Shown one piece after another: positions 1 through 7,304 of a stretch of 19,943 nt of DNA. The translations under genes were made by a program, and so were the position numbers. This DNA comes from an uncultured Anaerolineaceae bacterium. Its GTDB lineage: Bacteria; Chloroflexota; Anaerolineae; Anaerolineales; Anaerolineaceae. The notes below the pieces were generated by a model. The model did no database searches. It had not been told where the DNA came from and saw nothing but the letters and a program-made list of their open reading frames with translations. The stretch is from assembly GCA_938020565.1 (NCBI GenBank), contig CALIHP010000006.1, positions 1 through 19,943 on the forward strand, written 5' to 3'. How positions within the stretch are numbered: position 1 is the stretch's first letter; every line of letters begins with the position of its first letter.

Positions 1-398
1 TCTGGATTCCTGTCCAATAACGCCTTAGCGACAATAATCATTCCCGGAATGCAATAACCGCATTGAACAGCCCCACACTCAATAAAGGCTTCCTGAATCG
101 GATGTAAACCCTCGCCATCCGCCAAATTTTCGATCGTCTCAATTTTCATTTGCCGCTCATGCGCCTTTCGCGCAAGCAGCGTACAAGCGTTAACCGCTAT
201 CCCATCGGCAATAATTTTACAGGCTCCGCAATCTCCCGTTTGACATCCGCATTTTGTTCCTGTCAGATCAAGGACTTCGCGAAGGACATACAACATTGTC
301 CATCGCGGATCGATCTCAAGCTGTACAGCTTTCTGATTGATCCATAGTGTAACTGGAATTCTTGTATTTGCAGTCCCCTGATCATCCTGAACCGTCAT
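1..398 (-). CDS. 2Fe-2S subunit of a xanthine dehydrogenase-family molybdenum hydroxylase (partial, 3' end off the window)
   Basis: The reading frame starts at an ATG at 398 behind a strong AGGGAGGG site nine bases upstream and is still open at base 1, giving 132 complete codons. The protein has the ferredoxin-like first domain of the CoxS/XdhC family: Cys52, Cys57, Cys60 and Cys72 form the plant-type 2Fe-2S motif (GDCGAC around 55-60). The second, all-helical cluster domain begins with QCGYC (Cys113, Cys116) and is cut off before its last two cysteines. Such subunits pass electrons from the Mo centre to FAD or another acceptor. A complete paralogue lies at 13955-14551. This copy sits 45 bases after the M19 peptidase, probably in the same transcript as the PTS genes, so a Mo subunit probably follows outside the window. 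The substrate is unknown. The family call is confident. Confidence 0.93.
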   Translation of the reverse strand, partial: MTVQDDQGTANTRIPVTLWINQKAVQLEIDPRWTMLYVLREVLDLTGTKCGCQTGDCGACKIIADGIAVNACTLLARKAHERQMKIETIENLADGEGLHPIQEAFIECGAVQCGYCIPGMIIVAKALLDRNP

Positions 399-443
399 CC
401 TATAAATCCCTCCCTGATCGCGAAATAAGCGCCTTTTTTCCAG

Positions 444-1478
444 CTATACGATCGTATCCGTATCAGCGAATACCCTTAACGCATTCTTGAACATCATTTT
501 ATCAATCGCTGAACCTGGAAGACCGGATTCCCTTAATGCCGTGAATAAAAGTTCCATTTTAAGCGGGCTATCAATTTCCAGGTTTTCAGTTGGAATGCCG
601 TCAAAATCCGTCCCGATCGCCAACACATTTTCACCGCCAATGTCGTAAGCGTGATGAACATGCCGCACCATATCTTTCACACGGCTGTACCAATTCGTCT
701 TTTTATGCTGGAACAATATTTCATTGACAACGCTTCCGCCAATACTTCCCGTTTCCCTCACGTCTGCAAGGAAAAAATGACAGAAATTCAGCCCCATTAC
801 GCCCCCCTTCTCGGAAAGCGCGCGAATCATCTCATCCGAGAGATTTCGAAAATGCGGAACCAGCTCGCGGCAATTCGAATGAGAAGCGATGATGGGCTTT
901 TCAGACAACTCGATTAGATCCCAAAATCCACCGTCGGATAAATGAGAAACGTCGATAATAATCCCCAGCTCGTTCATCAGCGCAACAGATTCACGCCCGA
1001 ATTGACTCAGCCCTGAAGACATGATGGAGCTTACGTCGGAGCTTGGACTGCCGAAACAATTTTCCTGGTACCAGGTAAGCGTAAGCATACGAATTCCCAA
1101 GTTCCTGTACGCGATCAGCTTATCGAACTCGCTATTTACACTGCGGCCATCCTCAAGCGCTAATATCGCTGAAAGGATACCCAGTTGGTGATTCTGCATG
1201 ATCTCTTGTGCGCTTACAGCCGGGGCAACAATGTCGTTATGGTCCGACAACGTTTTATTAAACTTACATATTATATAATCAATATATTCGCTCTCGCTTA
1301 TCCGCTTTGCCTTAAGCTCATCCGCTGACGGTTGGTAAATCGCGAAACATTGCGCCATTGCCCCCGCGCGATAAAGCCTGTCTAAATCCACAGAGCTTTG
1401 TTCAGACGAAAAAAGATCAAAGTCCTCTGACAATAAAAAATGAAGCAAGGCATCGCAGTGAAGGTCAATATATCCCAA
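444..1478 (-). CDS. Membrane dipeptidase-like M19 metallopeptidase
   Basis: A 344-residue protein of the renal/membrane dipeptidase family (M19), a zinc enzyme with an amidohydrolase-type barrel that hydrolyses dipeptides, often with D-residues at the C-terminal position. The expected metal ligands are visible: His7 and Asp9 (DLHCDA), Glu109 (LEDG), His179 (DVSHLS) and His200 (ASHSN), plus the late GTDFDG motif with Asp291. Length is normal for a bacterial member. There is no signal peptide, so it should be cytoplasmic. The start is a TTG at 1478, with GGAGAAGGAA just upstream; it places the metal motif at the usual position near the N-terminus. It follows enzyme I by 87 AT-rich bases and precedes the 2Fe-2S subunit by 45. 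Its role in a PTS/purine setting is unclear; a dipeptide or N-acyl amino acid released from the imported compound is possible but is inference. Confidence 0.9.
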   Translation of the reverse strand: MGYIDLHCDALLHFLLSEDFDLFSSEQSSVDLDRLYRAGAMAQCFAIYQPSADELKAKRISESEYIDYIICKFNKTLSDHNDIVAPAVSAQEIMQNHQLGILSAILALEDGRSVNSEFDKLIAYRNLGIRMLTLTWYQENCFGSPSSDVSSIMSSGLSQFGRESVALMNELGIIIDVSHLSDGGFWDLIELSEKPIIASHSNCRELVPHFRNLSDEMIRALSEKGGVMGLNFCHFFLADVRETGSIGGSVVNEILFQHKKTNWYSRVKDMVRHVHHAYDIGGENVLAIGTDFDGIPTENLEIDSPLKMELLFTALRESGLPGSAIDKMMFKNALRVFADTDTIV

Positions 1479-1565
1479 TGTTTCCTTCTCCTATATATTT
1501 TTAAAGTCCATATATTAAATTTCAAAAATCATTCGATTCTTTTTTAACGTCAGATAATCCCATGA

Positions 1566-3296
1566 TTAATAATCGGTCAAAGGATCTTCTTTATGAACAA
1601 GCCCCATCTGATAACAGCATACCTGAATTTTTGGGAGAATACTTGGGGACATACTCAAAACATCGATCCCATAATCCAGCCAGGCAGGAATCAGATCAAT
1701 GCTTGACGCCGCCTCGCCGCAAATCCCGACCTCAATTCCCTCCCGATGCGCAGCCTCCGCAACTGACTGAATCAACCGCAAAACTGCCGGATGATCAGCC
1801 CGATAGAGATTTTGCACTTTCTCATTCAAACGGTCGCAGGCTATCGTATATTGCACCAGATCATTCGTCCCAATGCTGAAAAAATCGCAATGTTTAGCGA
1901 ATTCATCCGCCAATATAGCCGCAGCCGGAATCTCAACCATCATTCCCAATTTAATCTCTTCAGGACAAGGAATTTCCTGAATTTCAAGCTCCTGCTTTGC
2001 CGCATGCACAATCGCCTTCGCCCGCTCAAGTTCTTCTATCGTCGATATCATTGGGAACATAATTCGGACCGGCGACCCGGCAGCCGCTCGCAAAATGGCA
2101 CGAATCTGCGTCTTGAACAATTCAGGTTCGGCTAAAGCAATTCGTATCGCGCGATAGCCGAGGAACGGGTTCATCTCCTCGGTCAGGTTCAGACCCGGAA
2201 CCTGTTTATCGCCGCCAATATCAAAGGTACGAAATGTAACGGGGAGCCCCTTCATTGCCTGAAGAACATCCCGATAAATCTGATATTGCTGCTCTTCGTC
2301 AGGGAGAGAGGCTTGATTGTAATAGAGAAATTCCGTCCGGAACAGGCCGATTCCCTGAGCGCCCGATTGGATCACGGAAGGAAGATCGTCAGGCCCACTG
2401 ATATTCGCTTCAAATCGGATACGCCTGCCCTTCCTTGAACGCAGGGGAGATTCTTTTAAGGCATCAAACAGCCGCAGCGTTTCTTCGTTTCGCTTCGCCT
2501 TCACTTCAAACGCCCGATAATCCTCAGTTTCCGGGCTAAGCGTTATCACGCCGTCATCCGCGTCCAGAATCAACATAGATCCGTCTCCAATAGATTCTAT
2601 TTCTTCGCCATGGTCCAGAATCACCATAGGAATAGATTTGGATTTAGCCAGAATAGCTGAATGCATGGTCCAGCTGCCATGCGCAACAATAATCCCGCAG
2701 CACTTTGCGAAGTTGAAATGAATCACGTCGGAAGGATAAAGCGTATCCTTGATCATAATACACTGATCCTGAATATCAGAAACAACCGGACCTTCCGCAT
2801 AAAAACGAGAGGCGTGACAAACGCGCTGATCAGATTGAGCGTTTGCTAACGCCCCCATAAGCTGAGCTGAAATATCGCAAATATCCAACGCGCGCTCGCG
2901 GATGACCAGATTAGCAGACTTTTCCAGCATTCCGCATATCCTGTCTGCCTGAGACTTCAGAGCCCATTCGGCACAGCAGCCCTCTTCCTCTATCATCTCG
3001 GAAACAGCTTCTATCAAAGCAGGATCCTCAAGAAGCGCCAGATGAGCAGACAGGATCCCGGATTCGTCATTATTTAAAACTTCCAATGCCTTGGAATATT
3101 GCTCCTGCAAATGGCTTTGAACATCCAGCACAGCCTTTTCCCAACGGCTATGCTCCATACGAACATCTGCCGCTGACTGCTTAAGAACCTCTGCGGCCCG
3201 TTCCCCCATCTTAGCGGCAACGCCTTTAGCCAGACCGAATCCATTCCCCTGACCATTCAGAATCCGTTTTTGAGTTCTCACGATTTCTCCCGCCAT
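1566..3296 (-). CDS. ptsI: PTS enzyme I (phosphoenolpyruvate-protein phosphotransferase), dedicated copy
   Basis: Cytoplasmic enzyme I takes phosphate from PEP and passes it to HPr. The 576-residue protein has the N-terminal HPr-binding and phosphohistidine domains and a C-terminal PEP-binding barrel. The barrel is well conserved: GLFRTEFL near 310-320, DIGGDK, ENPFLGYRAIRI-like text, FFSIGTNDLVQYT and GICGEAAS with the catalytic Cys. The phosphohistidine site is divergent: it reads GSWTMHSAILAK around His212, with Ser where Gly/Ala is usual and Lys where Arg is usual. The N-terminal ASPGIA-type motif is also replaced (NGQGNGFG). The ATG at 3296 has AGGA only one base away. A GTG at 3281 has GGGAG five bases upstream and may be the true start, giving 571 residues. 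It lies 33 bases after HPr and is probably co-transcribed. Most genomes carry a housekeeping ptsHI, so this is probably a second copy serving the adjacent EII. Confidence 0.93.
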   Translation of the reverse strand: MAGEIVRTQKRILNGQGNGFGLAKGVAAKMGERAAEVLKQSAADVRMEHSRWEKAVLDVQSHLQEQYSKALEVLNNDESGILSAHLALLEDPALIEAVSEMIEEEGCCAEWALKSQADRICGMLEKSANLVIRERALDICDISAQLMGALANAQSDQRVCHASRFYAEGPVVSDIQDQCIMIKDTLYPSDVIHFNFAKCCGIIVAHGSWTMHSAILAKSKSIPMVILDHGEEIESIGDGSMLILDADDGVITLSPETEDYRAFEVKAKRNEETLRLFDALKESPLRSRKGRRIRFEANISGPDDLPSVIQSGAQGIGLFRTEFLYYNQASLPDEEQQYQIYRDVLQAMKGLPVTFRTFDIGGDKQVPGLNLTEEMNPFLGYRAIRIALAEPELFKTQIRAILRAAAGSPVRIMFPMISTIEELERAKAIVHAAKQELEIQEIPCPEEIKLGMMVEIPAAAILADEFAKHCDFFSIGTNDLVQYTIACDRLNEKVQNLYRADHPAVLRLIQSVAEAAHREGIEVGICGEAASSIDLIPAWLDYGIDVLSMSPSILPKIQVCCYQMGLVHKEDPLTDY

Positions 3297-3329
3297 TCCT
3301 GATAATAATTTATCGGCGTCTCTTCAGCT

Positions 3330-3581
3330 TCACGCACGCAGGAAATCAGCGATTTTGTTAATCGCATCTTCTTCCCCATCGCCCTCACAGATCAGCAAAA
3401 TCTGGTCGCCCTGATTGACTCCCAAAGAAAGCACCTCCAATAAACTTTTTGCGTTTGCCTGTTGTTCCTTAAACTGAATTTTCACCTTACATTTTTGCGC
3501 TTTGGCAAGCGACATTAAATCCGCAGCAGGTCGTGCATGGAGGCCGGACGCATGTTTTACAGTAACCACAACATTTTTCAT
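3330..3581 (-). CDS. ptsH: HPr phosphocarrier protein, dedicated copy
   Basis: An 83-residue HPr that carries phosphate from enzyme I to the EIIA domain. His15 in GLHARPAA is the phospho-acceptor. Ser46 (AKSLLEVLSLG) sits at the exact position phosphorylated by HPr kinase in Gram-positive bacteria, which argues for a Bacillota host and for a possible link to CcpA-type catabolite control. The rest of the fold, including the SLGV segment and the C-terminal helix (EDAINKIADFL), is standard. The ribosome binding site is weak (AGAGAG eight bases before ATG). A strong hairpin lies directly upstream, between this gene and EIID, and may set its level. The position directly after EIID and before enzyme I shows that the operon carries its own phosphorelay. 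Product identity is certain; exclusivity for the neighbouring EII is inferred. Confidence 0.96.
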   Translation of the reverse strand: MKNVVVTVKHASGLHARPAADLMSLAKAQKCKVKIQFKEQQANAKSLLEVLSLGVNQGDQILLICEGDGEEDAINKIADFLRA

Positions 3582-3611
3582 GATTGGTTCTCTCTGCTTT
3601 TATTCAAATCA

Positions 3612-3647
3612 GGAAAGGCAGGCAAGCCCTGCCTTTCCATTTTTTTT
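3612..3647. terminator. Perfect 11-bp hairpin with a T8 run on the plus-strand side (terminator-like, possibly an operon-internal processing stem)
   Basis: Bases 3612-3622 (GGAAAGGCAGG) pair perfectly with 3628-3638 around a five-base loop, and eight T residues follow at 3640-3647. Read on the plus strand this is a textbook intrinsic terminator, but no plus-strand gene ends here. On the minus strand, the direction of the operon, the same stem is preceded by eight A residues and followed by TGATTTGAAT, a poor U-tract. It lies in the 79-base gap between EIID and HPr. It may block antisense transcription, protect or process the upstream EII mRNA, or partly reduce read-through into HPr and enzyme I. 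The structure is clear; the function is not. Confidence 0.6.
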
Positions 3648-3660
3648 GTATGAAAATTCC

Positions 3661-4500
3661 CTATCCCAGAATTCCAAGCGCCCCTAAAACAAAGGCGATA
3701 ACAACAACGCCTAACATGATTTTCCATGTTTTGACGTTCCTGGTAGTCAGATAGTAGATCAGCACAGTCACAGCCAGCGGCAGAAGCGACGGCATTAATG
3801 CATCAAACAGGTTTTCCTGCAAATTAAACGGTACATTGCCGATCGTAAAAGCAAGCGCACACTTCACATTGACATAGTTGGGAATCAGCGCACCCATTAC
3901 AATACAGCCAAGAATGCCCGCCGCACTGATCCAGGTCTTCATCCGCCCGTCCGCCAACATGCCGGAAATAGCGTTAGTACCCAGTCGATAGCCGTACATC
4001 CAGGAATTATAGGCTATAGTCATTAGAACGATCGGCAAAGCAATCAGAACGAAAAGAGAGCCGAATACATTGCCTTTCGTAGCCATACTGATACCGAGCG
4101 CAACCATAATCGGAATCACAACGCCCTGTACGATCGAATCGCCGATCCCTGCCATCGGACCCATCATACCAGTCTTAAAGCTGTTAATAGCCTCGTCCGT
4201 AAGCGGAGCGCCATTCGCTCGCTGCTCTTCCATGGCAATCGTCCCGCCAAGAATGACCGCGCCAAAGTTAGGGTCCGTATTGAAAAATGTCAGATGCCGT
4301 TTCAAGCCGGCTGCTTTTTCGTCCGGATCCGGATAAAGCTTTTTGATAATCGGAGCCAGCGCCATGGCGACAGCCGTACCCTGCATTCTTTCATAGTTGT
4401 AATTCGCGTGCGAAAAGAACTGCCAGAGCCAATAGGACTTCTTTACATCTTTCTCATCCAGACTTACTTTCTGAACTTTTCCTTCATTCTTACTTTCCAT
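3661..4500 (-). CDS. PTS mannose/sorbose-family EIID membrane subunit
   Basis: A 279-residue EIID protein. Together with EIIC it forms the membrane channel through which the sugar is taken up and phosphorylated. The charged N-terminal stretch is followed by the family motif region (YWLWQFFSHANYNYERMQGTA), a conserved TDPNFGAVILGGTIAMEEQ-like segment near 75-92, and the GPMAGIGDSI motif near 115. Hydrophobic membrane segments follow, especially in the C-terminal half (VLIALPIVLMTIAYNSW; the last 25 residues). Length is typical of the family. The ATG is one base from the EIIC stop and has an AAGGAAGG site, so the two are tightly coupled. Sugar specificity cannot be read from the sequence: the family also serves sorbose, fructose, N-acetylgalactosamine, glucosaminate and glycated lysines. 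Confidence 0.94.
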   Translation of the reverse strand: MESKNEGKVQKVSLDEKDVKKSYWLWQFFSHANYNYERMQGTAVAMALAPIIKKLYPDPDEKAAGLKRHLTFFNTDPNFGAVILGGTIAMEEQRANGAPLTDEAINSFKTGMMGPMAGIGDSIVQGVVIPIMVALGISMATKGNVFGSLFVLIALPIVLMTIAYNSWMYGYRLGTNAISGMLADGRMKTWISAAGILGCIVMGALIPNYVNVKCALAFTIGNVPFNLQENLFDALMPSLLPLAVTVLIYYLTTRNVKTWKIMLGVVVIAFVLGALGILG

Positions 4501-4501
4501 A

Positions 4502-5263
4502 TTACCCTTCCTTAGCTTCTTTCAGCGACTTTTTCGCATTCGTCACAAAGACCATCGCACAAATAAGACCAATGATGCTAACTCCGATAATGGGAATATT
4601 GAAGTAAGCGGCTAAAACGAAACCCGCCAGTAAAAACGGCCATGTCTCCTGTTTTAAAATCGCCCTCAGGTTCAAGGCAATTCCAAGCGCAGGCAGTACG
4701 CCGCCAACAACAGATAACCCTCTGAAAGCCCAGCTGCCAGCGATTGCATCCAGGAAACCGCCAACTGCTTCGCCGCCCCACTTACAGAACAAAGCGACAA
4801 CGATCATTTTGAAAACAAACAACATGATCTGCGCAGGCAGCCAGTTCATAAGCATGACGCCTCGTTCATCCCCTTTTTCAGCGTAATTATCCGCCCAATG
4901 CGCGAAAATAGAGGAAATACTCATGCGGCCAACCCAGACAACCGTACCCAGAATACCAATCGGCAAAGCCAACGCCAAAGCGGCCTCCAGACTTGTATCC
5001 AAGGCCAGAGCAAAGGCTGTACCAACGTATCCAGCCAACGCCATGTCGCTCGGAATCGAGCCGCCAACGCTCATATGGCCCAGGAAAATCAGGTTAATCG
5101 TTCCGCCGATAATTGCGCCCTGCACGGGATTCCCCATTACCAGGCCGACAAGAAAACCGCCGACTACCGGGCGCTGCAAGACATAATAACCTTCCCCGAA
5201 GAAAAACGGGGCATCCGCAAAGTAGTAAAGAAACGCAACGACAATTGCTTGCCACCAAGACAT
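4502..5263 (-). CDS. PTS mannose/sorbose-family EIIC membrane subunit
   Basis: A 253-residue, highly hydrophobic polytopic protein of the mannose-family EIIC type, the sugar-binding partner of EIID. Visible family features are the start MSWWQAIVVAFLYYFAD, the segment RPVVGGFLVGLVMGNP near 31-46, and the conserved turn AIIGGTINLIFLGHMSVGGS near 50-70. Several further membrane spans end in a basic tail (KKSLKEAKEG). The start codon has AAGGAG six bases upstream. It lies 26 bases after EIIB and one base before EIID, in the usual A-B-C-D order of such operons. The family is certain; the substrate is not. Confidence 0.95.
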   Translation of the reverse strand: MSWWQAIVVAFLYYFADAPFFFGEGYYVLQRPVVGGFLVGLVMGNPVQGAIIGGTINLIFLGHMSVGGSIPSDMALAGYVGTAFALALDTSLEAALALALPIGILGTVVWVGRMSISSIFAHWADNYAEKGDERGVMLMNWLPAQIMLFVFKMIVVALFCKWGGEAVGGFLDAIAGSWAFRGLSVVGGVLPALGIALNLRAILKQETWPFLLAGFVLAAYFNIPIIGVSIIGLICAMVFVTNAKKSLKEAKEG

Positions 5264-5289
5264 AATTTTCTCCTTTTATTAATGGTCAA

Positions 5290-5763
5290 TCAGAACTTCA
5301 AATTATCCAGATCGACAGCTTTTTCATCAGGGAACACCTGCAAATACACTCTTGTCCCCATTCTTTGAAGCTCCTTTAATTGATCCAGCTCCTCCGGCGA
5401 TACCTGAGTACTCCGCATAATCGGTTTACGATTCGCTCCCTGTCCCATATTCCCGACATTCAGTTCTTTAATATCCACGCCGGATTTTGCTAAATTTAGC
5501 ATCGTGCCGGGCGCTTTCGCCAAAACGATCGTCCTTCTACGTTCCGGCTCGGCTTTGATTGCTTTAATCGCATCTTCCGTAGTCAGGATCTGAACTTCAT
5601 AATCCGACGGAACGGCCATTTTCATAATAGAACAAAGCATCTCATTTTTTGCAGTTTCGTCGTCAATGCAAATGATATTTGTAGATTTATACACCTTGCT
5701 CCAGGCTGTCATGACCTGTCCATGGATCAACCGATCATCGATTCTATATAAGACTACCCCCAT
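5290..5763 (-). CDS. PTS mannose/sorbose-family EIIB subunit
   Basis: Cytoplasmic EIIB of about 157 residues, which takes phosphate from EIIA and passes it to the incoming sugar at EIIC/EIID. The active-site motif RIDDRLIHGQV is at the N-terminus, with His14 as the phospho-acceptor. Later conserved parts include CIDDETAKNE, MKMAVPS, and the NVGNMG segment near 118. A longer open frame begins at 5787, but the ATG at 5763 has AGGAGG six bases upstream and puts the active-site His at the family position, so it is chosen. The gene follows EIIA by 35 bases and precedes EIIC by 26 bases. It is a separate subunit rather than fused to EIIA as in E. coli ManX. Confidence 0.94.
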   Translation of the reverse strand: MGVVLYRIDDRLIHGQVMTAWSKVYKSTNIICIDDETAKNEMLCSIMKMAVPSDYEVQILTTEDAIKAIKAEPERRRTIVLAKAPGTMLNLAKSGVDIKELNVGNMGQGANRKPIMRSTQVSPEELDQLKELQRMGTRVYLQVFPDEKAVDLDNLKF

Positions 5764-5798
5764 ATCTGCCTCCTTTTTTACAAACATTAAAACAAAAC

Positions 5799-6215
5799 CT
5801 ATCCTATCGACTTCGATTTTTGTATCCCGAGCGAAGCGTTGTCGACAATGCCATCCTTACCGCTTTGGATTGCATTTTTAACAACCTCTTCGATACCACA
5901 CTCCTTTCTGGTCGATAATACTTCCAACAGCAGGGGTAAATTAACCCCGGAAATACATGTTGAACCATATTTCGCGACCGACATAAGCGCCGCATTAAAA
6001 GGAGTCCCATTCCGAAGATCGGTCAAAATAAGAACGTTCTCCGCTTCTCCGGTCTCCTGAATAATTCGGCTGATTTTTTCGGTAAAGGTTTCCAGCGACT
6101 CTCCCGGATAGAGACCTAAGACATATAGCTTTTCCTGATCTCCCAGGATCATTTCAGCCGCCTCGCGAAGGCCGGATGCGTATGATCCATGACTGGCTAA
6201 AAGCACGTGCATCAT
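5799..6215 (-). CDS. PTS mannose/sorbose-family EIIA subunit
   Basis: Cytoplasmic EIIA of 138 residues, the first sugar-specific phosphate carrier after HPr. The motif LLASHGSYASGL contains the phospho-acceptor His9. The LTDLRNGTPFNAA segment near 85-97 is the second family hallmark. Two ATG codons in tandem (6215 and 6212) are preceded by AAGG, so the start could be either. The gene begins only six bases after the stop of the dehydrogenase, so the PTS and the sugar-processing genes are one transcription unit. Residues 118-138 form a short, less conserved tail. Family identity is certain. Confidence 0.94.
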   Translation of the reverse strand: MMHVLLASHGSYASGLREAAEMILGDQEKLYVLGLYPGESLETFTEKISRIIQETGEAENVLILTDLRNGTPFNAALMSVAKYGSTCISGVNLPLLLEVLSTRKECGIEEVVKNAIQSGKDGIVDNASLGIQKSKSIG

Positions 6216-6221
6216 CTTGCC

Positions 6222-7280
6222 TTATCCCTCGCTGCCATTCAATCGAATCAGCACCCGAAACGTTTCCATACTGAGCGCTCGGTTAAAAGCAGTTTCTGCA
6301 TCAGCCATATCATACTTCTCCGAAAGTAATGGATGCACGTCAATCAGCTTTTTACCCAGAAGCTGCGTCGCCTGCCAGAAAGCCTTAATGGTGGGACTAT
6401 AGGAGCCGGTGATGATCTTCTCGCTGTAATGGATTCCGTTTGGACTGAATGGAATATCATTTCTGGGATGGAAAGACCCATAGTAAACAAGTCTTCCCCT
6501 GTCAGCAAGGATTTTAATATAGTCGCCGGCCAGATTTAAATTGTTTACCGTAAAAATAACCGCATGCGGTCCCCGCGATTCGGTCAACCTCCGAATTTCC
6601 GTCTCGGCGTCTTTCTCAACCGGGTTGAAAACATCATGAGCGCCTATCGATAAGGCGACTTCGCGCCTTCTTTCGTCAGGCTCAGCCAATATCACTCTTG
6701 CGCCAGACAGTTTTGCTAAAAGAACATGCAGCTGACCCATAATTCCGCCGCCAACAATGACGACATCTTCTCCAAAGCTCAAACCTGCCTGTTCCATACT
6801 ATGCAGACAGCAGGCGAGCGGTTCTGCAAAAGCCGCAGCTTCAAGATCCACAGGGTGTCCAGGAAGCTTGAAGACCCGATCGGACGATATCGCAATATAC
6901 TCCGCCATTCCCCCCGAACCCGGAATTCCGTCATAAATTCGTTTCTTCTTTTTTCCTTTGCAAAGGTTATCCATCCCCCGGCGGCAATATTCGCATTGAC
7001 CGCAGCTGTCAAACGTTTTCACAACGCAGGGATCGCCTGCCTTAAGATCGCAGACCGTATTTTCCGGAATATAGGCGACTTCGCCCGATACTTCATGTCC
7101 GGGAACAAAAGGCAGCGGGACGTCTTCCCCTTTAAAAATTCTCTGTTCCCAGGTACAAATCATACAATGGCGCAAGCGAATTAATACCTCGCCGGCTTCC
7201 GGACGAGGCACAGTCATCTCACGGACCTCTGCGATGCCGGCTTCCGGAATTACAATAGCTTTCATCTTATCAGGAATCAT
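6222..7280 (-). CDS. Zinc-dependent medium-chain (alcohol/polyol-type) dehydrogenase
   Basis: A 352-residue MDR-family oxidoreductase resembling the sorbitol/threonine dehydrogenase branch. It has the GROES-like catalytic domain with PGHEVSGEV (His62, Glu63). The four structural-zinc cysteines are Cys93, Cys96, Cys99 and Cys107 (CGQCEYC then NLC). The Rossmann domain has VVIVGGGIMGQ near 173-183. The usual catalytic-zinc text GICGSD is MICTWE here: Cys42 is kept, while the following Gly-Ser-Asp is changed. The start ATG has GGGAG six to seven bases upstream. It lies between the aldolase (24 bases upstream) and EIIA (6 bases downstream), so its substrate is probably the phosphorylated product of the PTS or the compound before aldol cleavage. 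In sorbose systems an MDR enzyme reduces the sugar phosphate; that parallel is suggestive only. Confidence 0.9.
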   Translation of the reverse strand: MIPDKMKAIVIPEAGIAEVREMTVPRPEAGEVLIRLRHCMICTWEQRIFKGEDVPLPFVPGHEVSGEVAYIPENTVCDLKAGDPCVVKTFDSCGQCEYCRRGMDNLCKGKKKKRIYDGIPGSGGMAEYIAISSDRVFKLPGHPVDLEAAAFAEPLACCLHSMEQAGLSFGEDVVIVGGGIMGQLHVLLAKLSGARVILAEPDERRREVALSIGAHDVFNPVEKDAETEIRRLTESRGPHAVIFTVNNLNLAGDYIKILADRGRLVYYGSFHPRNDIPFSPNGIHYSEKIITGSYSPTIKAFWQATQLLGKKLIDVHPLLSEKYDMADAETAFNRALSMETFRVLIRLNGSEG

Positions 7281-7304
7281 TTTCTTCTCCCTCTGAGGCC
7301 AATC

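Noticed and set aside
651..917. Plus-strand open frames inside the M19 gene (and similar frames opposite most other genes)
   Set aside because: They are antisense shadows with no family motifs, no ribosome binding sites and poor codon use.
1479..1565. Promoter in the AT-rich gap before the M19 gene
   Set aside because: TTGAAA is present, but no acceptable -10 lies 16-18 bases away, so the M19 gene is more simply read through from the PTS operon.
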